Source: Isoetes taiwanensis
Lineage: Eukaryota; Streptophyta; Lycopodiopsida; Isoetales; Isoetaceae
Direction: 5' to 3'
Length of the DNA stretch: 64,000 bases
NCBI GenBank assembly: GCA_021234155.1
Contig: JAJEKV010000157.1
Location: forward strand, 800,694-864,693
Positions 1 through 12,083 of this stretch are shown piece after piece. Below the pieces are notes generated by a model. That model made no database searches. It saw only the letters and a program-made list of their open reading frames with translations, and was not told where the DNA came from. The translations under genes and the position numbers were made by a program. Position 1 is the stretch's first letter; each line of letters opens with the position of its first letter.

Positions 1-320
1 AAGAAAGTCCAAGAAGGTGGGTTGTAGGGATGAGCTGATCCTTAATGACGTGACTATATTGTGCTATGATTTTAAATTGAAATCTGACAATCGTCTACGC
101 CTTGAGGACTATCAATTTGCTTAAAAAGCTTGTAATTACGAAGAAGAGGATGAAGAAGGTGGTCGCAATGCTACACCATCATCGTTGATAGTGATGAGGA
201 AGATAACTCAAGCACTTCCTCTAGTGACAGTGAAAGAAGTGAAGGTGATGAGGATGGCATAAATGAACATGATGACGTCCTAGATCCCTCCTTCATCACT
301 CCTCACACTTTTGCACATAA
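1..320 (+). pseudogene. Decayed acidic, serine-rich coding remnant
   Basis: No intact frame is present. One reading gives a fragment near 45-120 with the rhythm of the end of a transposase, followed at 180-300 by a run rich in Asp, Glu and Ser. Acidic tails of this kind are common at the C-terminus of plant hAT-type transposases, which is the only reason for suggesting that origin. Several stops interrupt the region and it is cut by the window edge. It could equally be the acidic tail of an unrelated nuclear protein. Confidence 0.2.
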
Positions 321-1467
321 CTGAGTCTTAGAAAAGCGTAAATTTTGCATGTGAATATGAAGATTCTATCTTCAAATTTTGAGAATACTACAGTTTCAGT
401 TACGGACTAACTTCAATTTTTTGTTAAATATTTTATCCTCTGAAATTAGGGTTTCTCTCGTAAAATATACTTCAAGAACATTCTAGTTGCTAAGAAAAAT
501 GACACTTTAAAAAAGTCAATTCTTTCGTTGCACAAAAAAATTAGTCACTTTTGGGGGGGTCAAAATAGAATTTCATGCATCTTTTTTTTTTAACCTCGTT
601 CTACCCCCTTTTTGTAAAAAAAAAGGGGAATCTTTGAGGAATATTCCTTTCGCTCTCGTTTCGATGATTTGCTCCCGTTTAATACGCAACTTTGTTATAC
701 ATGTGACTACGCCTTCCATCTGTATGTGGAGCCCCTTCTTGCCGCACCTTTGGCACCCGATGGCGGAGCGGACCATGGCCCAACGTGTGAGCAGAGCCTG
801 AGTTCTAAGTTGGCAGCTTTGTTATACATTAGAAGAACCGATTATGGTGGAACCGTCCTTTTCAAAAGTGATATGAGCTCCTTCATTATTGTATGTTGTC
901 TCCTCCAGACCTAGGTTGCTTGCTCCTTAGTCAAGCTCAGTATTTCTGCACCTGACAGATTCGTAGCACATACAACAAGCTTCCATTTCATGATGGAACA
1001 AAAGAAGGCAGTCGCCTTATTATCTTCGGTAAGAGCTAGAGTAGTACTTAGCTTTATAAGCAATTTAGTAGGATGTCATGTAATCATCTATTTTTTATGC
1101 TCTAACTTTGTCAAATTACACTATTTTAGGGTAGACGCTCTTATAAAAATTAAGACCATGCTTGCAAAAACAGTTTTTGGCACTGATTTGCCATCAAAAT
1201 TCTTGCAAGCGTTGTCGATTCGATCAGAAACAGAGCTCCAATAGCTCTTCTTCCACTGGAGCCATGCCCAGTTCACCTCCTAAATCGAGCAGCAGTTATA
1301 TTGGTGAACTTCCTGCGCGCAGCGTCTGGCTTGGTTTAGAAATGCAGGATGATTGTAGCACTGCTCCCTTTCTCCTTAGATTATGTTCTCTGCGAATATC
1401 CAACAGTCTGCCATGTTCTTTTTGCAAGTTTGCCCCCTCTTCCAGTTTGTTGCTTCCTAAATATTAA
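321..1467. other. No recognisable gene
   Basis: AT-rich sequence with short open frames only. A homopolymer-rich patch lies at 530-630 (G7, T-runs and A9). No domain or repeat could be recognised. Confidence 0.4.
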
Positions 1468-1482
1468 CTAGAATTCACTCCA

Positions 1483-1863
1483 GTGTTGCCCGGCCTTGAG
1501 CATGGACCCCATCGGTACTTGAAAGCACACATCTCTGTGAAGAAACGGAGAGCTATTGCTGCCATAAGGACGGGTTCCCATTACCTCAGAATTGAAACAG
1601 GTCGCTGGGGGGTGAATGGCGGGCACAGGATCCCCAGGGAGGAGAGGATATGTCAGTGTTGTGAGATGCACGTGATAGAGGATGAGCACCATGCCCTCCA
1701 GCGGTGCCCAGCATATGCCCATGTCCGAGCAGTGCACACTGATCTTAGATGCTCTGACACACCGCTACATCAGTTACTCGCATCACCTATGGTAGCGCGA
1801 CTGGGAGCTTACATCCTGCAGATTTCGGCCGTCAGACTTGCTCTTCGAGGGCATGGTATTTGA
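1483..1863 (+). pseudogene. LINE reverse-transcriptase C-terminal zinc-knuckle region
   Basis: The frame encodes about 126 residues with no sensible start, so it is an internal fragment. Near residues 28-40 it has an RTGSHYLRIETGRW-like stretch. Near residues 54-80 it has closely spaced cysteines followed by EDEHH and CPAY. That series (R-x-G-x-H, then CxxC, then D-E-x-H, then CP-x-Y) is the conserved tail after the reverse transcriptase in many LINE polyproteins. Polymerase motifs are absent, so the piece is non-autonomous. Assignment to a LINE clade is not possible from the tail alone. Confidence 0.6.
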
Positions 1864-2033
1864 GAGCCTACTTTTAGGGTTTTTCCTCCCAAGTGGGGGT
1901 TTTTTCATCCCGGTAGTAGGGTTCTACTGTACAGTTACATTGTTTGTTTTTTGTGTTGGGGTTTTTGGCTTTTTTGCCTGTTCTCTGCATGTACCGTCTC
2001 ATAGGCCTTTGGCCTCCGTGGACGTTAAAATAA

Positions 2034-2056
2034 ACTTCCTTCCTTCCTTCCTTCCT
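2034..2056 (+). repeat. (CTTC)n tail
   Basis: About five CTTC units lie directly after AAAATAAA. This is read as the 3' tail of the LINE copy above. Confidence 0.7.
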
Positions 2057-2220
2057 GGGCATGTTCAATTTGCAAAGAACATTTCATGTTTGTATACTGC
2101 ATTGTAACATTACGGTTTTAATGCTAATAGCTGGACTGGTGTTTCTTTTGCATGCATTTAGGTTGCAAAAGAATACACTTTACCAATCTAAAGAAATATG
2201 TAAAACATTGTATTGTATCA

Positions 2221-3075
2221 ACTCCTGCCTATCAAAGGAGATCAATTTCTACGCCAGTAATGTAGACAGAATAAAATACATATGTTTTTATGATGCACAT
2301 CTTTAGTGATGGTTGCTTTGCATGTCTACGTCAAAGAAGATGTAATAGTGGTGGTATGTCAAGATCAAAATCGAATGTAGTAATCTTTAATAAGGGATTC
2401 GAACCCAAAATATCTAGGATTCTTATTAGACCATTTTAATACAATCATATCAATGTAGCATCTTAATGAATTTCAAATCTACATCAATGTTTAAGATATA
2501 TTGTGACAGGGTTCATCAAAATGTGTCATGAATAAACGAAGATACACTAATCCATACAAATGCCCATGATCTACAAATGCCCATGATCCTTGATCTTTTG
2601 CAATAACCTAGCCTGATACTGCACCAACGAGGAATTTAAACAAGACGTGATATTCAGCAGGGAAATGAGCGTCCTATCTCTTTCTGACGTCCACCTTCCT
2701 CTTTAATCCAAAAATGGCCTCCTCCTTTCTCAATGAGACTACTCTTCCATTTGATATTAGTGGCATCCCAAACATGCCAGCCCTCTTCCACGGAACTATC
2801 TCTCTTCCTTTCTTGTGGCTTCCTGATCCAAAATATAGATTCCAATCTTCCAATCTTTACCATTGAATAATCTTGCCATTTTTCCTTAGCTAAAGATTAT
2901 TTTTTAAACGACAATAACCATAAACCTTGCCCTTATGCATTATGATCCACGTCTATCAAGCCATCTACATGAGGTCAATTGCTACACTTATAACACAAAC
3001 ATAATACGATACTTGTGTTTTTATGATGCACATCATTGGTGTTGGTTGCTTTGCATGTCTGTCCATCCAAAAACG
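2221..3075. repeat. Diverged direct repeat pair about 740 bp apart
   Basis: The segment at about 2221-2335 matches 2965-3075. The best-conserved core is TTTTTATGATGCACATC followed by GGTTGCTTTGCATGTCT. The intervening DNA contains no gene I recognise. The pair could be remnants of two copies of one dispersed repeat or of solo terminal repeats. Confidence 0.5.
2394..2435 (-). other. Possible tRNA-like Pol III box pair
   Basis: Read on the minus strand, GGTTCGAATCC matches the Pol III B box (T-arm). It is preceded by TGGTCTAATAA, which only partly fits an A box. This is weaker than the similar sequence at 38,919-38,972 and may be a decayed SINE head. Confidence 0.2.
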
Positions 3076-3375
3076 CTAGATCATGTTGTTTCAAAACAAA
3101 GTGAGGTCTACATTTGCTAAATAGTTCATGTTTAAAATATGGATAAAGTATCATAGTTTTACCTTAACAACCTATACAGGGACCAAACAGGGTATACAAT
3201 TAACTACACACAAATTATTTGTAAATATAATGTAACGTGGAGACCCATATGACTTCACACCCACTCAGAATTGCTATGAACAAGCACCATGTTGTTCTAC
3301 TTAAAGCTCTCAAAGATATAGATGCAACATTACCTAATGAAGGAGCTAGGTTTCTTTTAAACTTTGTTATGTGGA

Positions 3376-3495
3376 AACTTTTTGTTAAAATAAAAAGTTA
3401 CAAAAGTTGGATCATTACTGCACATTTTTCTTATTGTGGCCACGATATTTACAAGATTCCAACTTATGCCCAACAATGTTGGGCATCGTTACTAG
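3376..3495 (+). mobile_element. Helitron 3' terminus (copy 1)
   Basis: The segment ends in a perfect 7-bp hairpin (GCCCAAC, loop AAT, GTTGGGC, 3468-3484), then seven bases, then CTAG at 3492-3495 followed by T. Helitrons end in a short GC-rich hairpin just upstream of CTRR and insert between A and T. A second copy at 48,104-48,203 is alignable over about 100 bp. Its hairpin has one compensatory pair change. The 5' end (expected to begin with TC) was not located, so only the terminus is annotated. Confidence 0.65.
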
Positions 3496-5800
3496 TAATT
3501 AGATTGACAAGTAGCACGATCTGTGCGATTAATGGCTAGTGCCTCCAAGTAATTGCAGATAGAATCATGGCAATGGCGTTGGCTGGCAATAGAATATGAA
3601 TAGAGTTTTCGACTCCTACCGCCCCTCTTGTGCAGGCAGTGCAGATGGTTGAAGAGCATTGGGCCTTGACGATAGCATGCCGAAAATGTTATCACTTAGA
3701 ATCACTATGGGGTTGCATCTACTGACGAGGCAACACGAATTCACCTATCCTATCCTATAGGCAGCATGCCAACAACAAATGGCTAGAGAAATATGATTGC
3801 TCATTACTCGATTGAACTCTGCAGAGGTGACACATCTAGGAGGCGTCGAGCCCATACTCTGCCCACACGCAGTGGCTATTGAGCCTAACTCACTAAAATA
3901 CCCAACAAACCAAGGATCCAACTGAAGCCGGACAAGTGACTCAAAGATGCTTAGGCAAAGTTCTTAATTATTAGAGCTGCTCTGACAAGCTGTTTATTGA
4001 GGCTGGGTTTTGATTGGATATGTTTCTTAAAAGGGCCACAGTCATGGTTTGATGGTTCTCTCAAACTATAAAAGCTCCCCACATTGAGTCCAAGTTGGGA
4101 TATGAGCCTTGTGATGTGTTAATTATCATGTGCACCGTGATATGCATGATGACGGATAAATGGTTTTCCACCTTGTGGCATATTATATTGTTGTATTGTA
4201 TATTAGTGTTGATAGTATTTGCTTCCACTGTATATAGGTGCCCTAAGGATGGGACGTTATGGCACCCCATATCGTCTACTCGTCCATTTGTCCATCCCAA
4301 GTGCGATCAAATGGAGGGTGGCCTTTATAAAGGGAGAAGTTTTTTCAGTGTATACAACAAGCTGTCATATGTGATAAAGGGCAGTCACAAAGATAACGAG
4401 CACCTTGCTAGTGACTCTAGGATCAATGGTGATAGATATTCTTGTGATAAGATCTTGTAATACATGTGATAGATAGGCTTTTCATTCATCATAGCAGTAG
4501 TATACATTGGGTTTATAATTTGGAAGTGAATGTGGTAGCCGACCATAGGTACAATATCAAACTACCCCCTATAAAGCTAAATGACAATAATACCATGATA
4601 AAGCTAGGCAAAGGTGAGAAAAGTGGCGATAACTCCTCACTGCGATATAAAAAAAGCCCTTTTGGATTTCTCAAAACCCTAAAAACGGTGGCCAATGTCC
4701 TCAAGGTACTGCCTGTGGTGCTCCAATGAATCGAAAAAAGAATCTGCATATTTGATGAGCCTAAGGCCTGAAAAAAGAAAAAATCAACATATAGATGTTT
4801 GAAAACCTGCAGTGAGGCTTATCGAGCGCACCTTGCAAATCAAGACAAACGAAAAGAACAAAAAATATGAATATGAAAAACAAAACATGAAAGAACTTGT
4901 AGAGGGGCTGATTGCGTATGCCACACGAACAAAAAACCTCTACAACAAGAAGGAACTGGTTGCTTCGTAAAGCAACTTCAGGCTTTAGTATGAAAGGAGT
5001 TGTGAATTTATTGTAATGCTAAATAGCAAGAAATGTCGAATTAAGAATTGACAATTTTTCTCATGGTAGAATAACTGGCAGCAAAATGCAGCTTATAGAA
5101 TATATGTTATCCTTGAAGCAAATGGATGTTGCAACTATTAAAAAGAATAATAATTCAACTCTCCAAATTGCTACATCAAATTTGAGGAGGCTTTTGTTTT
5201 GAGATATTCTAAATTGTTCTTCAAGTATTTTGCTGCCTGAAGTAGTCCCACGCTTTCTTCCTGGAAAAATTGTATACGCACAAAATGTTACAAAATAGCA
5301 TTATTAACAGCAAGCAAAATTATAAGATGATGGAAATTTAAAGTGCTCCATATGGAAGCAACATACGTTTTTTTTTTTTTTTTTGTCTGATGCCTTTACA
5401 ATTTTATCATTATGAAATTTCATATCCTATAAGAGGCTGCAGAGCACTTAGGACAGTGAAAGACTCTCCAAAAGCTTAATCCTTATATCATGAAGGCTTG
5501 CTGATAGTGAGGTGCCTCAACATGGGCATCCGTTCTATTCTGCTTCCGTCCATGTGAGCTTGGCAGGACGGAGCCTGTTAAATCCAAAGTAATTGACTCT
5601 ACCTGTTGCCCTTGCAACCATGAAAATTTAAAACCCATAGAACATGAGCAAAGGAGTATTTTTATGTAGAAACAACGCAACTGAACATGCACATGTAGGA
5701 AACAAATACCTTCAAGTTTCATCCACTGGCTACCTGAATTGCCCTTATATGATTTTCCTTGCCCATCCTTGCATATGTCTGCTATCAGGCCTCTGGCGCC
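3496..5800. other. No recognisable gene; AT-rich spacer
   Basis: Short open frames at 4095-4460 (+, 121 codons) and 4466-4729 (+, 87 codons) have no recognisable domains. A T16 run lies at about 5368-5384. Nothing else could be supported. Confidence 0.35.
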
Positions 5801-5822
5801 CCTCTGTCTTCGCCTTCGGACC

Positions 5823-5940
5823 TTTTTTCGCCCTCGACCTTTTACCTTTTCTTTTCTTTTCTTTTCTTTTTGTTTCCTTTCCTCATATTTCCCTCGACCT
5901 TTACCTTTCCTTTTTGTTTCCTTTCCTTATATTTTCCAGT
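5823..5940. repeat. Pyrimidine-rich tract with internal duplication
   Basis: TTTTC-type repeats occur. A block of about 40 bp (CCCTCGACCTTTACCTTTCC and following) is repeated imperfectly. Open frames across it are compositional. Confidence 0.6.
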
Positions 5941-5991
5941 CGAAGGATAAAGAAGTGAAGTGAAGAAGAAGTTTAGAGCAAATAAAGACAA

Positions 5992-6110
5992 TTTGAGTTT
6001 GAGTTTGAGTTTGAGTTTGAGTTTGAGTTTGAGTTTGAGTTTGAGTTTGAGTTTGAGTTTGAGTTTGAGTTTGAGTTTGAGTTTGAGTTTGAGTTTGAGT
6101 TTGAGTTTGA
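5992..6110. repeat. (TTTGAG)n hexanucleotide array, about 20 units
   Basis: The array is uninterrupted and perfect until it decays to TTTGAATC at its right edge. It creates long Ser-Leu and Asn-Ser open frames on both strands, which are not genes. The unit is not the plant telomere unit TTTAGGG. The array lies about 100 bp upstream of the Pelota remnant. Confidence 0.95.
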
Positions 6111-6209
6111 ATCTAAGCTGCTATAGTTGTTCCTTGATCCCTTGCAGAAACATTGAAGTTGGAGCTCCAAAATATTCCATTGGTTCATCATTCTTGCTCC
6201 GTCACAATT

Positions 6210-7241
6210 ATGCTTGAAGAAGATGATGACATACGACGTGCATATATTGATAAAAAAGGGCGATCATGTGATGTCAATGACAGTGAGAAAGGTTCAAAGA
6301 GATGAACATGTTCGTATTGGGGATGCAGAACGGCTAGCTTTGAAGCTAGAATTAGAGGTTGAGGATGTTGAATTTGGTTCCATTCTACATATACGTGGAA
6401 AAACGATATCTCAAAATGGACATGTAAAAATTGGGTATATCATACCCTAGAACTCAGCAAACAAACACAGTTTACCTTAACAAAGGTGTTTTGGGATTCT
6501 GCAACATTAGATGACTTAAAAGAAGCAACTAATGCTACAGCAAATGCGGATATTGCAGCTGTAATGATGCAAGAAGTCCTGGCCACTATTTGCCTATCAG
6601 GATCGAACATAGCCGCGGTGAAAGCAAGAATTCAAAGGATAATTCCACATAAAGAAGTTGACAATGCGATGAAAAATTTCTTTGAAGACGTGCTTCAAAC
6701 TATTTTAAGACATGTTCATTTCAACATTGTCCAATGTCTTGTCATTGCAAGCCGTGACTCCACAAAGGATAAGTTTTATGAGTATGTGTCACTAAGAAAG
6801 GACATCCGACACATTAAATCAAAAAATTTCTTAGCATATGCTGCTTCTAGATTTGAGCACTCACTAAAGGAGGTGCTTTTGACGTCCATGTCACGAGAGC
6901 TAAGAATGCTAAAGTTGGTAAAGGTGTGAAAGCATTAGAAAAGTTTTCCACAATGATTTTTAATGATTTGCACAAGAGTTGCATATGGGCCTAAGCATGT
7001 TGAAGTTGCACATGGCCGTCTGGCGGTTCATACATTGCTAATCACAGATGGCCTTTTGAGAAATGTTGACATAGCAATAAGACAAAAGTATGTGGAATTA
7101 GTAGATTCTGTGAAGGAAGGAGGTGGCGCGGTGCATATCTTTCCATCCGTGCATGAAACTGGAAAGCGACTGACGCAAATGACAGGCATAGCTGCCATAC
7201 TACGATTTTCGCTACCGGATCTAGAAGACATGGTAGTTTGA
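6210..7241 (+). pseudogene. PELO: Pelota (Dom34) homologue, intronless and frame-broken
   Basis: Pelota is an eRF1-related ribosome-rescue factor that works with Hbs1 on stalled ribosomes. All three eRF1-like domains can be followed. The N-terminal part has VRKV and a GxxxxIRGK-like stretch (6214-6450). The central part has VFWDSATLDDL, ADIAAVMMQEVLA and a FNIVQCLVIAS strand (6478-6900). The C-terminal part runs [22 protein letters not shown] and [11 protein letters not shown] to a PDLEDM-like end (6985-7241). The reading frame changes at least four times: at an A6 run near 6252, near 6430, near 6880 and near 6985. Absence of introns across domains suggests a retrocopy, but some breaks could be consensus errors. 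The usual N-terminal start of the family is missing; the first ATG at 6210 lies inside the domain. Confidence 0.85.
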
Positions 7242-8212
7242 CTTATAATAGAGACAAGAAAATGTCCAGCTCATGGCAATTTATGTCAAATTAATGTGAA
7301 ATGTATATACGTGAAATATAATATGATATGTGCATGATAAACAAGTTGTCTATTCGTAAGTGTTCTCTTACATTTCATTTGTTATTTTGAATCTTTGCCA
7401 GTAACAACTCCCGTTTTGCTATAAAATGCAAAATAGCTTAACTTCATCAAATGGCTTGGTAAGAATACATTTTCTTCCTTGACTAGAAACTGGCGCATGG
7501 TGATGCCGCACACCTCTTAAATCAAGAGACCTCAAGAAAGCTATAATCTCAAAACAAAAGTACTTATTAGAGTGATATTCGGGCGTATCCATGCTCAAAT
7601 TTCTCATTCAACGGATGATAAGAATAAATGTTGTTGGTGAACAAGTTATAGCAATGCACATGTGCACGGGGTCAGGGCAACACATCAACTTGGATCGCCT
7701 TAGGTCCAATGCAACATGAAAATGACTACCTACGTGTATAAGAATCACAACAAGATTAACGCTTTTGAAGCAAAATGTCTCAATGATTTGGTAGAGATAA
7801 GATGAAATGAGTAAGCTTTTGCCGAAGCACAAATAAGAAAAATCAATAATAAATCTATTTATACACTCTAATATTCCAGTTCCTAGCTCCTGCAATTGTA
7901 AGAATTGCAGTTCCTGGCATTTCAATCACGTTTCCTATGTTGTAGGTTGTCCAATGTCTGCAAACATTCGCAAGTTATCTATTTGGTTGTATTACAAAGT
8001 GATGCTAAATATTTAAAGCCATACACATCCATATTTCTTCGTGAAATCTTTAAATCACTCTCATAAAAAACTAATCTACCATAGAAATTTCGAGTTGGAA
8101 GAAAAAAACGGCACCTTTAATTAGGAAAAGGTAGCGACAACAACTATAAAGGAAAGATAACGACATCTATCTTAAGGGAGGTAGGACACCTTCGACCAGG
8201 ATCAATCAGGAC
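7242..8212. other. No recognisable gene
   Basis: AT-rich spacer between the two Pelota copies. A 105-codon minus-strand frame (7608-7925) shows no recognisable domain. Confidence 0.35.
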
Positions 8213-8227
8213 ATGTACAACTTGGGG

Positions 8228-8505
8228 TACCCTAGAACTCAGCAAACAAACACAGTTTACTTAACAAAGGTGTTTTGGGATTTTGCGACATTAGATAACT
8301 TAAAAAACGCAACTAATTCTACAACAAATGCAGACATTGCAGCTGTAATGATACAAAAAGGTCTGGCCATTGTTTGCTTATCAGGATCGAACATAGCCAT
8401 AGTGAAAGCAAGAATTCAAAGGATAATTCCACATAAAAAGTTGACAATGCCATCAAAAATTTCTTTGAAGAGGTGCTTCAAGCTATTGATGCAAATGACA
8501 GGCAC
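8228..8505 (+). pseudogene. PELO: Second, partial Pelota copy
   Basis: The piece starts at CCCTAGAACTCAGC, the same point as 6442 in the first copy. It runs through the central-domain start (VFWDFATLDNL, ADIAAVMIQ, IVKARIQRIIPHK) and then loses frame. Near 8488 it passes into GCAAATGACAGGCA, which also occurs in the C-terminal part of copy 1 (about 7178). This suggests an internal deletion joining two parts of the gene. After 8505 the match ends. A minus-strand frame at 8416-8649 over the junction contains a protein-like stretch (FPDWDGKDTAEEAMAVP) that I cannot assign, so the downstream part may come from another gene. Confidence 0.7.
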
Positions 8506-8789
8506 TGCCATCGCCTCCTCGGCAGTGTCTTTCCCATCCCAATCCGGGAACTTGAGGTGCTCGAGACTGTGTATGTCCCCCTTGCTTAATCCGAAACTCT
8601 TCAGTGACTGCTCCACAGCAGAACTAGTACCAGATACATCCGGGTCCACCTTTGTTGTTCCATTTTTATTTGATTTGTATTTATAGGTTATTCACTTCTT
8701 AGAATCCTTTAAGCCTTATTCACTTTTAAGAGATTTTACTAGCCTTAGTAACTTGCCCATTTCCTTTTTGGAATCTATCAGATCAATAT

Positions 8790-10178
8790 TGAAGCCGGAA
8801 GAGGCCAGGAGAATGAAGGAGAAAAACAATATTGTTCACCTGGTCACAAAAGAGGGTATTCCTGTGTCTGCCAGCATTTCTGAGAATGCAACCCTGGCCT
8901 TTACTGATTACGTGGTATAACCAAAGTATGGGAATGCAAGAGATACTTGGAGCTGTTTACAAGAATAGCCAGCATGACAGCAATGAAGGTTTATCACTTG
9001 GCTATACTAATGCGCTCTGCGAGCTTGCCGAACTGTTTGTACAGTCAGAACCAAATTCAGGGAGGTTCGCATATTTCCTTCGGCACATATGATGACCAAG
9101 GGTGTGTGAGCAAAAAGAAGGTGAAGGAATATCAATATTACATCACTAACATGTGCATCAACATGAGCGAGGCATGTGTTTTGCCAGTGCAACCTGAATT
9201 AGAGCTACGCCTCAGCCAGTTGAACAACGCTCCGAAGAGCAGCCCCCTGCTGCCCATGCCACTAACTGAAAATGCAGATGAGGATGAAAAAATAAAAAAG
9301 AAATACCAGACCTACTTCACAAGTAAGCCAAGATACAGTTGGGATGCAATGGATGGAGACCATGTCTTGAAATGGCAGCTAAAAACATCATACGCATATC
9401 ACATTATTTCTCAGCTAGTGCCTCAAGACGGTTGTGTTTCAAACTTTTTTTCTGCTGGCACAGCTTCACGTGTTGCGCTCACGTAAGGAAAGCGGATTGT
9501 GGCGTTCGAGAAAGACGATAAAATATGCAGATTTCTTAGATCTTTCCTTAAAATGCTGGAGAAAATGGTAACTGGTATCCCGGAATATGAGAAAGCAAAG
9601 GACGAGAATGTACAAGAGGGTGACACTTTAAGGATTAATCTCAGGATTACCCAAGGCATAGACTTGTCTAATCTAGATCAGATATATACAAGGGTTGGAT
9701 GAGAACAGCTACGAGGAAAGGATGCAGGAAACAAAAAGACTATTGGAGTCCACTGAGAAAGGTATTGAGGTCTTACAACCTACTTTTCAAAAGCTTTTCA
9801 TCACGCATTACCCATGGTTACAGGTGGAGGTACTTTCGAGTATATGTGCTCTGAGATATTGAAAACAACGAGGTTGAAGAAGGTGGAACCTAGGAGCACG
9901 ATGTTACCTGCAAAAAGTTAAAAATATTTCAATCAACTGAGCTCTCAAATGAGCTACAACAAGAGTTGCTTGGATCTGAAGTCCCCAACGACTCAGAAGC
10001 AGTCCCAATAACGCAATATGTATAGAAAATCACTCAAACCATGGAAATTGAAGTGTCAGATGTGACGGGCTATACAGAGATGGACACTTCTCCGGCTATT
10101 GAAACTGGGAGAGCGCATGTTCTGCAGATAGCTAAAGAACTTGGTGTGACACCTGATTCTGTATCAGAAACTCAATGA
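8790..10178 (+). pseudogene. Unrecognised broken coding region
   Basis: Protein-like stretches occur in successive plus-strand frames: about 8800-8923, 8947-9486 (180 codons with a Lys-rich segment and FTSKPRYSWDAMDGDHVLKW), 9499-9702 (FEKDDKICRFLRSFLKMLEK) and 9930-10178 (ends PDSVSETQ then stop). No membrane segments or catalytic motifs could be recognised. Frame changes and stops separate the pieces, so this is either a decayed gene or exons with poorly visible splice sites. It follows the second Pelota copy by about 300 bp, and the two may have been moved together. Confidence 0.4.
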
Positions 10179-10305
10179 TTCCATTGCTCAGGCGATCTTG
10201 TGTACATTATACAACAAATGATGAATAGGAATAACCATCTTGAATACTCAATATTTGTTTGTCTTTTGTCATTAACGTCTATGTTCTATTGTCGAAAAGA
10301 TTATC

Positions 10306-10391
10306 GTGGCGATCTTCTTCAGCATGTCCTTATTATAAAAACTGACTTGTGGCGATCTTCTTCAGCATGTCCTTATTATAAAAATTGACTT
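10306..10391. repeat. 43-bp tandem duplication
   Basis: Two adjacent copies of a 43-bp unit beginning GTGGCGATCTTCTTCAGC (10,306 and 10,349) differ at one base. The duplication is very recent. Confidence 0.9.
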
Positions 10392-10554
10392 GTGATAGTC
10401 CCATGAATGTTATTTGCATGCCCCACAAAACAGGAACTTTACGTACGGTGTAGATTAAGGGGTGAATATGCCTATCCAACAGCTCTCGTTGCCCTACGTC
10501 ACCCCCCGTGTGAATATGCACCCAAACCAAAGGGGGTTTAAGGGGGATTTTAAT

Positions 10555-10700
10555 TTAAATGTGTTGGACCCAATGGTTGTGTTAATTAATGTCAATGGTA
10601 GTTATGTGTTGGTTGTTAATGTCAATGGTTGTTATGTGTTAGTTGTTATGTGTTGGTTGTTATGCGTTGGGGGATTTAATTTTTATATGTTGGATGTTAA
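10555..10700. repeat. GTTATGTGTTGGTT-type short repeats
   Basis: Overlapping repeats of GTTGTTATGTGTTGG and AATGTCAATGG are followed at 10,750-10,770 by C-runs. Low complexity with no gene. Confidence 0.6.
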
Positions 10701-10779
10701 TGGTTTGTGTTGCAAAAAAAAATTTTTGGCCCTTCGGAGCCTTAGGGACGTCCCCCCCTCCCCCCCCCCGGTGTGACAA

Positions 10780-11755
10780 AAATTTTAGAATTCAACAGAA
10801 AAAAACTAGAATTCATTTGAGGCTTTCATCCCCTGTAGCTTTTGAATTTCATCACAATAAAACAAATAGAACATAAGTAAAAGTTACCATAAAGATAGAA
10901 CGGATTGATCCCATTATTCTGAAAGTCATAAAGTTTGCAACACCCATACACAAACATTTTTCAACTGGAATTTAACAGCAGCCTTTGGCCTCCATGGATT
11001 CTTGTGGTGAGACATTTCTGATTGGTGAACATTTCTGATTGGTGTCTTCAGGATTATTTGTTTGGTTGGGGAAATTGGTTTTTTTTAAAAAAAAATCAAC
11101 AGTTTTCAATAATAGAGTAAACCTATGCTTCATAAAAAGCATGGTAGACTTGGTATAGCCTGGCGTGAATCATGCGGTGTATGGATGGGTAAAGCTATGA
11201 CTTTATCTAAAAACTTGATGGCTTGGTCTCTGTTAGGTATGCATGCATGTGCATGCCTTTGAAAAGGTAAATGATAGTACCTAGGTCTTATTAATCTACG
11301 CTGGTTCTGCATTTATAAATATGGACCCAACATTTTGGTTGGCATTTCTGATGATTGTAAGTCTCGACTATGTTCACGACATTTAATATCTAACCTTTGT
11401 TTGTATGCAATTTTGAAACCTTTCTTATCACGTTTGTTTTTGTAACCAGGCACTTTTTGTGCAAAAAGTTAACTTTTGTAAGATGATATGTTATAGGGAA
11501 CGGAATTCTATTATTTGATGTGTATTTATCCTTTAACTACTCTTATGCATTACATGATAATTTGAACAGAATTGGTGGCATTAAAATGTTTTAGGACTAG
11601 GATTTTTTTTGGGCACGGTAAGGCATGTAAAAAATGTGCTCCAAATATGTAAGACTTTTGTTATTTTCTTGATTTATTTATCATGAATTATTTGGACATA
11701 AATATGGCTTTGTCTACGCATGGTTAAATAAAAATATGGAAATATTGCTTTAACG
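10780..11755. other. No recognisable gene
   Basis: AT-rich intergenic sequence. TTTGGCCTCC at 10,984 recalls the 3' UTR of the LINE at 1.5-2.0 kb, but the match is short. Confidence 0.35.
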
Positions 11756-12083
11756 ATTAGGGTTTTATTTGCTTAACCTAAAAGCTAACACCAGAGCGAA
11801 CGTCGGATTGAATCACGGCGCTCAAAGATGATACTGCCATGGCCAAGATTAACTGAGGTGTCTTTGTCGCCTGGAACAGCCGGAAATATAAAGGAAAAAA
11901 GGTAAATGATCTTTTCTGCTTTATTTTGGATTGATATTACCAGATCCTTCTAGTACCAGCGTGCTTGGCTGTGCCCTAGCCATATAAATATGGCTTTTAT
12001 CCAGATAAACGACACATATTTTGCTCCGGATCTGCTGCTTTTGTCAATTTCCTGTATGTGTTTTGCCTCTTTTAGCGCCCAAC

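Larger units (their letters stand above)
1470..2057 (+). mobile_element. LINE (non-LTR retrotransposon) 3' end, 5'-truncated
   Basis: A C-terminal reverse-transcriptase tail (next entry) is followed by about 170 bp of 3' untranslated sequence and then by a short tetranucleotide tract ending at 2056. A coding tail, a 3' UTR and a simple-repeat tail in that order are the usual layout of a 5'-truncated LINE insertion. The phrase TTTGGCCTCC near the tail recurs at 10,984, hinting at another remnant of the same family. The upstream boundary is uncertain because no target-site duplication was found. Confidence 0.55.

Noticed and set aside
5992-6110. Interstitial telomere repeat
   Set aside because: The unit is TTTGAG; no TTTAGGG or TTAGGG units are present.
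5960-6217. Long Ser-Leu and Asn-Ser open frames
   Set aside because: They are translations of the TTTGAG hexanucleotide array, not proteins.
8416-8649. Minus-strand 77-codon gene
   Set aside because: It overlaps the second Pelota copy, and only part of it looks protein-like. It was left as a note rather than called.
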